This document shows positions 8,922 to 18,220 of a stretch of DNA of 34,869 nt, piece after piece. The first letter of the stretch is position 1. Every line of letters starts with the position of its first letter. This stretch comes from Parvularculaceae bacterium (GTDB lineage: Bacteria; Pseudomonadota; Alphaproteobacteria; Caulobacterales; Parvularculaceae): contig JAJFFW010000030.1 of NCBI GenBank assembly GCA_021776435.1, positions 1 to 34,869 on the forward strand, in the 5' to 3' direction. A program made the translations under genes and the position numbers. The notes below the pieces were generated by a model. That model ran no database searches and was not told where the DNA came from. It was given only the letters and a program-made list of their open reading frames with translations.

Positions 8922-8951
8922 CTTCGTAGTGATGATTATGCTTTTCGGCAA

Positions 8952-11078
8952 TTACCCTGCCAGGATGGCCAATAAAAGCAACGCGACAATATTGGTAATC
9001 TTGATCATCGGGTTTACCGCGGGACCGGCCGTATCTTTATACGGATCACCTACAGTATCTCCCGTAATGGCGGCTTTATGGGCTTCAGAACCCTTGCCGC
9101 CGTGATGGCCGTCTTCGATATATTTCTTGGCGTTATCCCATGCGCCGCCGCCAGCGGTCATGGAGAGCGCAACGAAGAGGCCTGTCAAAATCACACCAAT
9201 CAACATGGCGCCCAGCGAAGACAATGCTGCCGATTTCCCGGCCACCATCAAGATGGCGAAAAAGAGAACGATCGGTGACAGAATGGGAATCATCGACGGC
9301 ACCACCATTTCCTTGATCGCCGCCCGCGTCAGCATATCAACCGCACGGCCATAATTCGGCTTCGACGTGCCAGCCATAATGCCTGGGTTTTCTCGGAACT
9401 GCTTGCGCACTTCCTCAACCACAGCGGCCGCTGCTCGCCCCACTGCTTGCATCGCGATGCCGCCAAACAGGAACGGCAACAATCCGCCAATGAACAGACC
9501 CGAAATCACATACGGATTTGACAGAGAGAAGTTCACGACCACATCCGTAAACCACGGAAATTGATCGGGGTGAGCAACGAAGTGTTTGATGTCTTCCGTG
9601 TAAGCTGCGAACAACACAAGCGCACCGAGTCCGGCCGAACCAATAGCATAGCCTTTCGTGACCGCTTTCGTTGTATTGCCGACCGCATCGAGAGCATCAG
9701 TCGTTTCGCGAACTGAGCCTTCAAGCCCAGCCATTTCAGCAATGCCGCCGGCATTATCCGTTACAGGCCCGAATGCGTCGAGCGCCACGATCATCCCGGC
9801 AAGCGCCAACATCGTCGTTACCGCCGTTGCAATGCCGTAGAGGCCAGCAAGATTATAAGTGATCACGATGCCGACAACGATCACGAGCGCAGGAAGCGCT
9901 GTGGATTCCATAGAGATCGCAAGACCCTGGATCACATTGGTGCCATGTCCAGATTCCGAAGCCGCCGCAATCGAGCGTACAGGACGGAAATTAGTCCCGG
10001 TATAATATTCAGTGATCCACACAATCAGACCCGTCACTGCGAGCCCGACAACGCCGCATAAGAAGAGGCTAAGCCCAGTGAAGCCAGCGCCAGACGACAT
10101 CTGAGCGATAGGGTCAGAGAAACCAAACATCGAGAACGTCACAACGCCAATCGCAGCGAGCGACAGCACGCCGGTCACCACAAGACCTTTGTAAAGCGCG
10201 CCCATAATATTCTTGGAGCCCGGGCTCAATCGCACAGCATAAGTGCCGATGATCGAGGTCACGATGCACACGCCGGCAATCGCGAGCGGATACATCATGA
10301 ACTGAGCAGCGTTCGCCGTATACAGGATCGAACCCAAAACCATGGTGGCCGCAATCGAAACGACATAGGTTTCGAAAAGATCCGCGGCCATGCCAGCACA
10401 ATCGCCGACATTGTCGCCGACATTATCAGCAATCGTCGCCGGGTTGCGGGGATCATCCTCAGGGATGCCGGCCTCGACCTTGCCCACCAAATCACCGCCG
10501 ACATCAGCGCCTTTGGTGAAGATGCCGCCGCCAAGACGCGCGAAGACCGAAATCAGCGATGCGCCAAGGGACAGGGCGATGAGACCGTTCACAACCTCGC
10601 GGCTTTCCGGCGCATAGCCGGCGACACCCGTCAGGATTGCGTAATATCCGGCGAGTCCTAAAAGCGCGAGCCCCGCCACCAGCATGCCGGTGATAGCGCC
10701 AGCCCGAAAGGCGGTCGAGAGACCCTTGCCCAGGCTTTCGCTCGCCGCCTGGGTGGTGCGTACATTGGCGCGCACAGAAACCAGCATGCCGATATAACCC
10801 GCTGCGCCCGAAAGGATAGAGCCAATAGCAAAGCCTACGGGTGGGATCAGGTTGAGGCCAAAAGCCACTAACAATACGATGAAAACGACGACGCCTACGA
10901 TCGCGATCGTTGTGTATTGACGATTAAGATAAGCCTGCGCCCCCTCTTGGATAGCGCTAGCGATTTCTTTCATGCGATCATTGCCAGTCGGCAAAGACAG
11001 CACAGATTGAATGGTCAGACCGCCGTATAAAATTGCAAGTGCGCCGGCGGCGAGAACCAAACCAAGCCCTAAGCTCAT
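8952..11078 (-). CDS. hppA: Membrane-bound H+-translocating pyrophosphatase, K+-independent type
   Basis: A polytopic inner-membrane pump (708 aa) that couples PPi hydrolysis to H+ export. The PPi/Mg2+ site [11 protein letters not shown] begins at about residue 190, followed by [25 protein letters not shown]. The C-terminal catalytic block [20 protein letters not shown] is intact. The K+-dependence position reads [10 protein letters not shown] (near residue 466): a Lys where K+-dependent enzymes have Ala. By established family rules this marks the K+-independent, H+-pumping class, as in Rhodospirillum. AAGAAAGG precedes the ATG. A clear terminator follows. Monocistronic by layout. Confidence 0.96.
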   Translation of the reverse strand: MSLGLGLVLAAGALAILYGGLTIQSVLSLPTGNDRMKEIASAIQEGAQAYLNRQYTTIAIVGVVVFIVLLVAFGLNLIPPVGFAIGSILSGAAGYIGMLVSVRANVRTTQAASESLGKGLSTAFRAGAITGMLVAGLALLGLAGYYAILTGVAGYAPESREVVNGLIALSLGASLISVFARLGGGIFTKGADVGGDLVGKVEAGIPEDDPRNPATIADNVGDNVGDCAGMAADLFETYVVSIAATMVLGSILYTANAAQFMMYPLAIAGVCIVTSIIGTYAVRLSPGSKNIMGALYKGLVVTGVLSLAAIGVVTFSMFGFSDPIAQMSSGAGFTGLSLFLCGVVGLAVTGLIVWITEYYTGTNFRPVRSIAAASESGHGTNVIQGLAISMESTALPALVIVVGIVITYNLAGLYGIATAVTTMLALAGMIVALDAFGPVTDNAGGIAEMAGLEGSVRETTDALDAVGNTTKAVTKGYAIGSAGLGALVLFAAYTEDIKHFVAHPDQFPWFTDVVVNFSLSNPYVISGLFIGGLLPFLFGGIAMQAVGRAAAAVVEEVRKQFRENPGIMAGTSKPNYGRAVDMLTRAAIKEMVVPSMIPILSPIVLFFAILMVAGKSAALSSLGAMLIGVILTGLFVALSMTAGGGAWDNAKKYIEDGHHGGKGSEAHKAAITGDTVGDPYKDTAGPAVNPMIKITNIVALLLLAILAG

Positions 11079-11226
11079 GTCATACCTTTCTTGGGTTTTT
11101 CCTGAGTGATGGTTAGGTGATCGCTGGAATGGCGGCGACGTACAAACTATTCGCGCCCTTCAACCAGCCCCCGTTTATGTTGGCGCGGAAATTGGCAAAG
11201 GCGTTTGGCAAAATCAACTAAAACTT

Positions 11227-11240
11227 GCGCCTGCAGGCGC
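11227..11240. repeat. Perfect 14-bp palindrome between hydroxylase and hppA
   Basis: GCGCCTGCAGGCGC is a perfect dyad. It lies downstream of the broken hydroxylase gene and in the hppA leader region. On the minus strand it is followed by AAGTTTTAG, which is too weak to call a terminator. It could be a weak terminator or a protein site for hppA. Confidence 0.3.
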
Positions 11241-11283
11241 CTGAAGTGGAATTAATACAAATCGAGAAGCGAGCCGAGCCGTT

Positions 11284-11859
11284 TTAAACGGCCTTGGAGC
11301 GCATCGCCTGGGTGCTTTTCGGCTCTGTATCATCAAGCGCCTTCACCCAAGGGTACTTCTCAGCGATTTCGTTTGTGTAACCAAGCTTTCTCGCGGTCGG
11401 GCTGCGTGCTTTATTGGTGGTCTCAGCATAAAATGTACGGCAAAGCTTGTCCCAGAAAAATTCTGCGATTCCGTAATTGCCGTCCTCATTATGGAAATGA
11501 TGAGCAAGATGGCGCTTTTTGACGATTTTCCAGAATTTCGATTTCGGCTCGAAGGCCAAATGCTGGCCAGAATGGATAAATTCCGTGAAACAGGTCATTA
11601 CCAATATGCCGGTGATGGCGCCCGCCGCGCCCGACAGACCGCCAACCATCCATCAGACCGGCCCAGCCACGATAAAAAACCGCAACGGTGATGGTAAGGC
11701 GATGATACCGATAACCAGCGACACAACAATGGTTGCGACATAGGCCTCAATACTAGGGTCGGTTATGTAGGCCCGCACAAGATCTTTAAACGTCATGCGG
11801 TTGAGAAGATATTCCTCTGCGAAACCGGCGAACCTAAGCTCGCAAGTGTTCAAAAACAA
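11284..11859 (-). pseudogene. Fatty acid hydroxylase/sterol desaturase-type gene interrupted by in-frame TGA
   Basis: Two pieces in the same frame (11859-11656 and 11649-11284) are separated only by TGA (11655-11653) and TGG. Read through, they give one protein of about 190 aa. It has hydrophobic segments (VATIVVSLVIGIIAL, GAAGAITGILVMTCF) and the histidine motifs of the di-iron hydroxylase superfamily: FIHSGQH, then KRHLAHHFHNE, then GNYGIAEFFWD. The coding signature on both sides of the stop is intact, so the stop is recent, a sequencing error, or read through. The N-terminus is uncertain: TTG at 11859, ATG at 11796, or further upstream, none with a good RBS. It is divergent from the ceramide operon, which suggests it acted on an acyl or sphingoid chain; that role is inference. 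Confidence 0.75.
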
Positions 11860-12116
11860 GCGAGTGCGTATGGGGTGTAGCCGCTTAAACTCATGAGTTT
11901 CCCCGATCTTGAAATATCGAAGAGCAAATCTTGAAGGTCATTTTTCTCCCTATGCCTTGCCCGTTGGCCTCAAGAACTGTATCCGCCCATGATAACGTTG
12001 GGTGAACCTGCGCCCAGGCGCGGCATGAAGCGTGCATTTGTTTGGTGCGTTTGTTTGAACGACGGTTGAGTAATAGAAAAAAGCCGGGCTCAGCCCAGCG
12101 AAGTGCGGGGGCGTAG

Positions 12117-13880
12117 ATGGCCTTAATCCCTACTCCTAGTTCGAACCAAAACCTTGCCTTGGTTCTTGATGGGTTTCCAACGATTACTAAGGCTCTTGAT
12201 TACGCCGCGAAGGGCGAGACCGGATACAACTTTTATGGCCTCCATGGCGAAGTTGAAACGGTGCTGCCATATTCTTTGCTTAGAGAAAACGCGCAAGAAT
12301 TAGCGGCGAAGCTCTCTGCGCGCTTCGAGCGCGGGTCACGAATTGCTCTGGTCGCCGAGACCGGACCAGATTTTATGATCTTATTCTTCGCCTGCCAGTA
12401 TTCGGGAATGATACCAGCCCCAATGCCGATGCCTGTCAATCTGGGTGGCAAAGAGGGCTATCTCGTCCAGATCCGCCAGATGATCATGGGGGCCAAAGCG
12501 GCCGCTGCCGTTGCGCCGTCTGAACTGACCTCTTTTATCTCCGAAGCCGCCGAAGGTCTGGCAGATGTTGAGGTCTTTGATTACGACAGCCTGAAATCGC
12601 TGCCCTCGGGTGATCGTTTCGAACCGTTCGGTCCGGACGAAGATTGTTATATTCAATACTCGTCCGGCTCGACGAGTGCCCCAAAGGGTGTCATCGGCAC
12701 TCAGAAATCCGTAACGAGCAACCTTCAGGGCATTACTGCATACGGCTTAGCGATCAAAGAAAACGATCGCGCTGCATGTTGGTTGCCTTTGTATCACGAC
12801 ATGGGGCTCATTGGATTCGTCCTGGCGCCACTTTTTGGTCAAGTCACCGTCGATTATTTGGCGACTGCCGCCTTTGTCCGACGACCGCTCTTATGGTTGC
12901 GGATCATGTCGGAGAACAAGACATCGATTACCTACAGCCCCTCTTTCGGTTACGAACTTGCCGCCAAGCGCGCGGCCCGCGCTGAATCAGGTTCGCTGGA
13001 CTTATCGAACATTCGCGTTGCGGGGATTGGCGGCGACATGGTGCGCGCCGATGCACTGAACGCTTTCTCAGACGCATTTGCGGATGCCGGGTTCAAAGCG
13101 AGCGCCTTTTTGCCCAGCTATGGTCTTGCCGAAGCGACTTTGGCGATTTCATTCACCGACCTCGACGCAGAAGTGACTATCGATCACGTCGATATGCGCC
13201 ACTACACGCGTTCGGGCGTGGCGCAGCCTGCATCCGCGGTCACCTCGCCAGAGCATCGCCGCGGTTTCGTCCTTTGCGGTCGCGCCTTGCCGGGCCATGA
13301 AATCGAAGTGCGCGGGGAGCACAAACAGGCGCTTGATCCGCGCGTCGTTGGACAGGTTTTCATCAAGGGGCCGAGCGTCACGTCAGGGTATTTCAGCGAT
13401 GCACAAGCCTCAGAACGGATGTTCGATGGGGAATGGCTGGACACCGGCGACATGGGCTATTTTCTGGATGGGCAGATCGTCATCACCGGTCGTGTGAAAG
13501 ACCTGATTATTATAAACGGTCGCAATATCTGGCCGCAGGATATTGAGTGGGCGGTCGAGAAAGTCGATGGCGTTCGCCAAGGCGGCGTTGCTGCGTTTTC
13601 TATCGATGACGGCGCCGGCGAGAAGATTGTCGTTGTCGCCGAGTGCCGCGGTATGGATGACACCGCACGTGAAGCCCTTCAACAGGAACTGTCTCGCGTG
13701 GTTCGAAACGCATCCGGCGCTCCCGCAAAAATCGTACTGGCGAGACCGCATTCAATGGTGCTGACTTCGTCAGGCAAGCTTTCACGCGCCAAAGTGAAAC
13801 AGAAATTCGTCGATGGCGCTTTCGACAGCGAGTCCGTCGATACGCCTTCTGCGCCAGCGCTCATAGAAGCGCGGGTGTGA
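12117..13880 (+). CDS. aasR: Acyl-ACP synthetase / fatty acyl-AMP ligase of ceramide synthesis
   Basis: First gene of a four-gene run that matches the Caulobacter order of acyl-ACP synthetase, reductase, ACP and Spt. It should activate a fatty acid with ATP and load it on the dedicated ACP (gene at 14842). The adenylation core is intact: YSSGSTSAPKG (about residues 180-190), WLPLYHDMGLIG (typical of fatty acyl-AMP ligases), LPSYGLAEATLA, WLDTGDMGYF and GRVKDLIIINGRNIWPQDIE. A C-terminal lysine lies in TSSGKLSRAKVK. The length is 587 aa. A small GGGCT-C-AGCCC hairpin (12086-12096) lies 20 nt before the ATG. The stop overlaps the next start by 4 nt. Confidence 0.88.
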   Translation: MALIPTPSSNQNLALVLDGFPTITKALDYAAKGETGYNFYGLHGEVETVLPYSLLRENAQELAAKLSARFERGSRIALVAETGPDFMILFFACQYSGMIPAPMPMPVNLGGKEGYLVQIRQMIMGAKAAAAVAPSELTSFISEAAEGLADVEVFDYDSLKSLPSGDRFEPFGPDEDCYIQYSSGSTSAPKGVIGTQKSVTSNLQGITAYGLAIKENDRAACWLPLYHDMGLIGFVLAPLFGQVTVDYLATAAFVRRPLLWLRIMSENKTSITYSPSFGYELAAKRAARAESGSLDLSNIRVAGIGGDMVRADALNAFSDAFADAGFKASAFLPSYGLAEATLAISFTDLDAEVTIDHVDMRHYTRSGVAQPASAVTSPEHRRGFVLCGRALPGHEIEVRGEHKQALDPRVVGQVFIKGPSVTSGYFSDAQASERMFDGEWLDTGDMGYFLDGQIVITGRVKDLIIINGRNIWPQDIEWAVEKVDGVRQGGVAAFSIDDGAGEKIVVVAECRGMDDTAREALQQELSRVVRNASGAPAKIVLARPHSMVLTSSGKLSRAKVKQKFVDGAFDSESVDTPSAPALIEARV

Positions 13881-14803
13881 CATTGCGCGTTGCGCTCACG
13901 GGCGGAACCGGATTCGTCGGAACCGCGATCATAGACTGCCTGCTCGAAAGAGGATTCGCCGTGCGGGCGTTGGCGCGCGATCCCGGTCGATTGAAACGCT
14001 TCGATGAAATTGAAATTATCGAGGGCTCTCTCTCAAATAGAACCGAATTGGCGCGGCTCGCAGAGGGCGCATCCGTTTTTATTCACTGCGCAGGCCTGAC
14101 CCATGCGCGCACAAACGCAGAATTCATCGCCGTCAATATCGAGGGCTCCCGCGCTGCCGCCAAGGCGTCCGCTCTAGCAGGCGCCAAATTTATTCACATC
14201 TCTTCGCTCGCCGCACGCGCGCCAAATCTTTCCGCCTACGCCGCGAGTAAGCATGAAAGTGAAATTGCTGTAGCTGAATGCGGTGAGAACTGGATTGGAT
14301 TGCGAGCGCCAGCCATGTACGGACCAGGCGATAGCGCAACATTACCGTATTTCCGAATGGTGAAAAATGGTTTTGCGCCCGAGCCCGCGGCACGGCCATC
14401 GCCACGCGCTTCCATTCTCTATGTCAACGATTTTGCCGAAGCGGTTCTTGCCGCCTTTGATGCGGCGCCCGGTCAGGTTTATGAAGTTGGCGATGAGTGT
14501 TCAGACGGTCACAGCTGGGGAGAGATCGGCTCTGCCTGCGCTGCGGCCCTGGGCGTCAAAGCGACGTCATTACGTCTGCCACGCTGGGCGATGACGGCCT
14601 TTGCCGCGCCAGCCGCAGCAGTGGAGCGCATGTTTGGCGGCGCGCCGATGGTGACGCCCGGCAAAGTTCGTGAATTTTTCCACCCTGACTGGGCGGCGCG
14701 TGAGACCTTGCTAACCAGCGCAAGCGACTGGCGGCCGTCAACACCACTTCACGAAGGGTTTGCAAAAACCGTTCGCTGGTATCAAGAAAAAGACTTGCTA
14801 TAA
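13877..14803 (+). CDS. cerR: NAD(P)-dependent epimerase/dehydratase-type ketoreductase of ceramide synthesis
   Basis: An extended short-chain dehydrogenase (308 aa). The Rossmann motif GGTGFVG is at residues 9-15 and the catalytic triad is S110, Y121 and K125 (SAYAASK). The start is GTG at 13877, overlapping the aasR stop as GTGA, which implies translational coupling. Its place between aasR and acpR matches CerR of Caulobacter, known to reduce the 3-keto group of the sphingoid intermediate. The C-terminus continues without a known extra domain. Function is assigned from family and context, not from sequence alone. Confidence 0.85.
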   Translation: MTLRVALTGGTGFVGTAIIDCLLERGFAVRALARDPGRLKRFDEIEIIEGSLSNRTELARLAEGASVFIHCAGLTHARTNAEFIAVNIEGSRAAAKASALAGAKFIHISSLAARAPNLSAYAASKHESEIAVAECGENWIGLRAPAMYGPGDSATLPYFRMVKNGFAPEPAARPSPRASILYVNDFAEAVLAAFDAAPGQVYEVGDECSDGHSWGEIGSACAAALGVKATSLRLPRWAMTAFAAPAAAVERMFGGAPMVTPGKVREFFHPDWAARETLLTSASDWRPSTPLHEGFAKTVRWYQEKDLL

Positions 14804-14841
14804 GCCCGGCCGAGCGCATTTAAGATAGGGAGACAGACCCC

Positions 14842-15105
14842 ATGACCAGCATTCAGGAAGACGACGACCTCGTATTCCACAAAATCTGCTCGTTGCTCGA
14901 GCCGCTGAATGATAAAGGCGTGAAACTGACACGCGACACCGAGCTGATTGCGGATCTCGAGGCTGACAGCGTTTCTGTACTCGATGTGGTTATGGATATC
15001 GAAGACAATTACGATATCTCGATACCGGTCAACACAATGTCCGAAATAAAGACAATTGGCGAATTGGTCGACGCCATTCACGCCATCAAAAAAGAGCAGG
15101 GCTAA
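14842..15105 (+). CDS. acpR: Dedicated acyl carrier protein of ceramide synthesis
   Basis: An 87-aa acidic protein with the four-helix ACP pattern. The phosphopantetheine attachment Ser is S43 in EADSVSVLDVVMDIED; the usual DSL motif is DSV here, as often in specialised ACPs. AGGGAG lies upstream of the ATG. It stands 38 bp after cerR and only 3 bp before spt, so it is part of the same operon. It should carry the acyl chain that AasR loads and hand it to Spt. Confidence 0.9.
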   Translation: MTSIQEDDDLVFHKICSLLEPLNDKGVKLTRDTELIADLEADSVSVLDVVMDIEDNYDISIPVNTMSEIKTIGELVDAIHAIKKEQG

Positions 15106-15108
15106 ATT

Positions 15109-16320
15109 ATGAGTTTGTTCGACAAATTCGAAAAGACAGCCTCGCTATACAAAGAGCTTCTCGGCGCGGGACGCGATCCGTTTGGTGTTTCGATGGAAGA
15201 AATGAAAGGGCCCATGCGCGCCATAGTTAAGGGTAAGGAAATCGTCCTGGCGGGAACGAACAATTATCTCGGCCTGACATTTGAGGACGACGCCATTAAC
15301 GCCGCCAAGCGCGCCCTAGAAGAACAAGGCACCGGCACAACAGGGTCGCGCTTTGCGAATGGCACTTATGCCGGACACAGGGAGATTGAATCCGCCCTCG
15401 CCGAGTTTCTGGGCTTTTCGAACTGCGTCGTATTCTCGACCGGATATCAGGCGAATTTGGGCGCCATCGCCGCCCTCGTGCAGCCCCCCAATGACGTCAT
15501 TCTTCTTGACGCTGACAGTCACGCCTGCCTCTATGATGGTTGCCAATTAAGTGGCGCCCAGACTATCCGCTTTCATCACAATTCCCCGGAAAGCCTCGAC
15601 AAACGCCTTTCCCGACTTGATCCGTCGATAACAGGAAAGCTTGTTTGCATTGAAGGCATGTATTCAATGTTTGGTGATGTGGCGCCGGTCAAAGAATTTG
15701 TCGAGGTCGCCCACAAACACGGCGCCTATCTTTATCTCGACGAAGCGCATTCTTTCGGCGTCTACGGAGAGAATGGCCGAGGTGTCGCCGAAGCCGAAGG
15801 CCTCATGGACCAGGTTGATTTTTACTCTGGGACATTCTCCAAAAGCCTGTGCTCAATTGGCGGCTTTGTTGCATCCAACCACCCTGAGCTTGAATATCTT
15901 CGCTTTTCGAGCCGTCCTTACATGTTTACAGCCTCGCCATCGCCGGCGAATATTGCAGCAGCGACCGCTACGCTTAAGCATATTAGCGCCGATGCAAGCT
16001 TGCGCGAACGGCTATGGTCCAACGCAAAACGCATCCACAGCGCATTCCAGCAATTGGGATTTGATTACTGCGCCCCAGTTGGGCCGGTTATTGCTGTGCG
16101 TCTTCCAGATAAACAGACAGCGTTCTTGGCATGGAATTTTCTTATGGATAACGGCGTCTACGTTAATCTGGCCATCCCACCGGGAACGCCTAATGCGGCA
16201 TCAATTCTAAGATTAAGCGTATCCGCAGCTCACACAACAAAGGATCTGGATATTATTGTTCAGGCATATACAGCGCTGGCTGAAAATTTTCAGTCCGCCC
16301 TAGTCACCACGCCAGCCTGA
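15109..16320 (+). CDS. spt: Serine palmitoyltransferase
   Basis: PLP-dependent alpha-oxoamine synthase (403 aa) that condenses L-serine with an acyl thioester to 3-keto-sphinganine, the committed sphingolipid step. Family residues are visible: H138 (DADSHACLYDG) stacking on PLP, D211 and H214 (YLDEAHSFGVYG), and the Schiff-base lysine K245 (SGTFSKSLCSIGGF). AONS and KBL homologues share this fold. The neighbours AcpR, AasR and CerR decide for Spt over BioF or Kbl. The start is 3 bp after the acpR stop. In Caulobacter-type systems the acyl donor is acyl-AcpR. Confidence 0.92.
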   Translation: MSLFDKFEKTASLYKELLGAGRDPFGVSMEEMKGPMRAIVKGKEIVLAGTNNYLGLTFEDDAINAAKRALEEQGTGTTGSRFANGTYAGHREIESALAEFLGFSNCVVFSTGYQANLGAIAALVQPPNDVILLDADSHACLYDGCQLSGAQTIRFHHNSPESLDKRLSRLDPSITGKLVCIEGMYSMFGDVAPVKEFVEVAHKHGAYLYLDEAHSFGVYGENGRGVAEAEGLMDQVDFYSGTFSKSLCSIGGFVASNHPELEYLRFSSRPYMFTASPSPANIAAATATLKHISADASLRERLWSNAKRIHSAFQQLGFDYCAPVGPVIAVRLPDKQTAFLAWNFLMDNGVYVNLAIPPGTPNAASILRLSVSAAHTTKDLDIIVQAYTALAENFQSALVTTPA

Positions 16321-16491
16321 ATGACAAAAGCTGGATTGAGATGAGTTATGCAGGAGCGTTCCTATTCGCCTATGGCTTAAAAACCCCACAATTCGGCCCT
16401 CAACTTGACCGTTATATGCGCTATCCGAAGCGTTAGCGTTAGAATTGACGAGAGTATCCGGAAGAGTAACTGTCTGCAGGAGTAAATTGAC

Positions 16492-17004
16492 ATGACAAAT
16501 CGCATTTTCACCTTGGCAATGGTACCCTTGTTCATGTTCGCGATAAGCGGAGAGGCGGACGCTGAAAACAAAACGAAACAAGCCGAGGATGAGCATGCCA
16601 TGTTCGAGTTTGAACATGTCAGTTGTAATGGGGCGCCCAACCAGATCCGGATCGTCGTTAGCGACATTAAGCGCAGCGTAGGTCTGATCACTGCGGACCT
16701 GTACCTTAATGATAAGGAAAATTTTCTGCGAAAAGCAGGTCGCGCTACGCGCGTCCGATTTGCAGCGCACGCTCCATACACTAAATTTTGCGTCTCGGTT
16801 CCTGAAGCCGGGGACTATGCCGTTGCGGTCTATCACGACAAGAACGCCAACCGAAAACTAGATAAAGGCGCCTTCGGTTTGCCCTCGGAACCATGGGGGC
16901 TTTCCAAAAACCCAAAAATCAGGTTTCGCAAACCCCGTGTTGAGGAGGCGCTCTTTAATGTTGCGTCCGACGGTGCAACTATGGAAATCAAGCTCAACGA
17001 TTGA
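16492..17004 (+). CDS. Secreted DUF2141-family protein
   Basis: A 170-aa protein. The N-terminal hydrophobic stretch TLAMVPLFMFAISGEADA looks like a Sec signal peptide (cleavage around residue 24). The body fits DUF2141: early beta strands with IRIVVSDIK, then GDYAVAVYHDKNANRKLDKGAFGLPSEPWGLSKNP, whose DxNxNxxLD loop is the family signature and resembles a Ca2+-binding loop. The fold is probably a periplasmic beta-sandwich. AGGAG is 9 nt before the ATG. It sits between spt and the ceramide synthase gene, so a role in handling sphingolipid at the envelope is possible but unproven. Confidence 0.8.
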   Translation: MTNRIFTLAMVPLFMFAISGEADAENKTKQAEDEHAMFEFEHVSCNGAPNQIRIVVSDIKRSVGLITADLYLNDKENFLRKAGRATRVRFAAHAPYTKFCVSVPEAGDYAVAVYHDKNANRKLDKGAFGLPSEPWGLSKNPKIRFRKPRVEEALFNVASDGATMEIKLND

Positions 17005-17056
17005 ATCGGCGGCCGGTCGACACGCGGCCTGATCGCCGCGAAGGAAAGAACGGCCA

Positions 17057-18220
17057 ATGTCCGAAGCAGCGGCGGCGCCGACCGCCCCGATAGAAATTTT
17101 CCCTGTCTCATCTCCTCAGGATCGACGAGCCTTCATGCGCGTCGCCGCAGAAATCTACGCCGACGATCCAGCCTGGATCGCCCCGCTAGAATTTGAACTC
17201 GGCCAACGACTTGATCCCGCTAAAAATCCGGGATTGAAAGGCGCCGAGCATCAATTGTGGATAGCCTATCGCGATGGCGCGCCCGCCGGTCGCATCGCCG
17301 CGATCGTTAACCCCTTGCATCTTGAGAGGCACAAAGATGAAACAGGGCATTTTGGTTTTCTCGAGTCGATCAATGATGCTTCCGTTTTTCAGTTGCTCAT
17401 AGAAACGGCGGAAGCTTGGTTAAAAGCGCGCGGTATGAAGAAAATTGCCGGGCCTTATAGCTTTTCCGTCAATGAAGAATGCGGGATGTTGATCGATGGT
17501 TTCGACACGTCGCCGTACATTATGATGCCCCATGGTCGCCCCTATTATCAATCACAAATAGAGGCTTTAAAATATTCCAAAGCGATGGATATGTACGCCT
17601 TATCCTATAAGCCCGTGCACGACTTTATACCGGACCGCAGGAAACGCTTCGTCAACAAGATACTTTCTAACCCAAAAGTGACAATACGGAATCTCAACCC
17701 CAAAACGTTTGTAGAGGATATAAAGCTATCTATTGATATTTATAACGATGCATGGTCGAGGAACTGGGGGTTTGTACCGTTTACTGATGAACAAGCTCAG
17801 CACATGGCTGAGGAGCTTCGTCCGATGATGGATCCGAACTATGTGGCTATCTGTTATTTTGATGGCGAGCCGACCGCCTTTGGTATCGTGTTGCCAAACA
17901 TCAATGAAGCAATTGCCGATTTTGGCGGCAAACTTTTTCCATTCAACTGGGCGCGCTTGTTATGGCGGCTAAAAGTGAAGGGGATCAAATCGTCACGCAT
18001 GCCCCTCATGGGGGTCAGGCGTAAACTCCACGCAAAACCTGTCGGCGTTGCTTTCGCTTATAAAATCATTGATATGGTTAATGACGCAAATATTAATGCA
18101 GGCGTTGTCATGACTGAGCTATCCTGGATTCTCGAATCCAATCCGTCGATGCTGAATATGCTCACAGAAATGGGTGGGAAAATCTACAAAACCTACCGGA
18201 TTTATGAAAAGGCGCTATGA
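17057..18220 (+). CDS. bcerS: Bacterial ceramide synthase (GNAT-like N-acyltransferase)
   Basis: A 387-aa protein resembling Caulobacter CCNA_01212/CC_1154, the enzyme shown to N-acylate the long-chain base to ceramide. It is unrelated to eukaryotic ceramide synthase. The N-terminal half holds a GNAT-type fold (IAYRDGAPAGRIAAIVNPLHLER; GHFGFLESINDASVFQLLIETAEAWLKARGMKKIAGPYSFS, broken here only for reading). The second half has VAICYFDGEPTAFGIVLPNINEAI and ends in the conserved MLTEMGGKIYKTYRIYEKAL-like segment. No membrane segments are obvious. AAGGAAAG lies upstream. Its ATGA overlap with the next gene points to coupling. Confidence 0.85.
   Translation: MSEAAAAPTAPIEIFPVSSPQDRRAFMRVAAEIYADDPAWIAPLEFELGQRLDPAKNPGLKGAEHQLWIAYRDGAPAGRIAAIVNPLHLERHKDETGHFGFLESINDASVFQLLIETAEAWLKARGMKKIAGPYSFSVNEECGMLIDGFDTSPYIMMPHGRPYYQSQIEALKYSKAMDMYALSYKPVHDFIPDRRKRFVNKILSNPKVTIRNLNPKTFVEDIKLSIDIYNDAWSRNWGFVPFTDEQAQHMAEELRPMMDPNYVAICYFDGEPTAFGIVLPNINEAIADFGGKLFPFNWARLLWRLKVKGIKSSRMPLMGVRRKLHAKPVGVAFAYKIIDMVNDANINAGVVMTELSWILESNPSMLNMLTEMGGKIYKTYRIYEKAL

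Noticed and set aside
11653-11655. TGA read as selenocysteine
   Set aside because: The family does not use selenocysteine, and no selenocysteine machinery or stem-loop was seen.
11284-11859. Two separate small genes, or a frameshifted gene
   Set aside because: Both parts are in one frame with only TGA and TGG between them, and together they form one hydroxylase; no frame change occurs.
16300-16836. 178-aa minus-strand reading frame
   Set aside because: It is antisense to the DUF2141 gene, which has a signal peptide, RBS and family signature.
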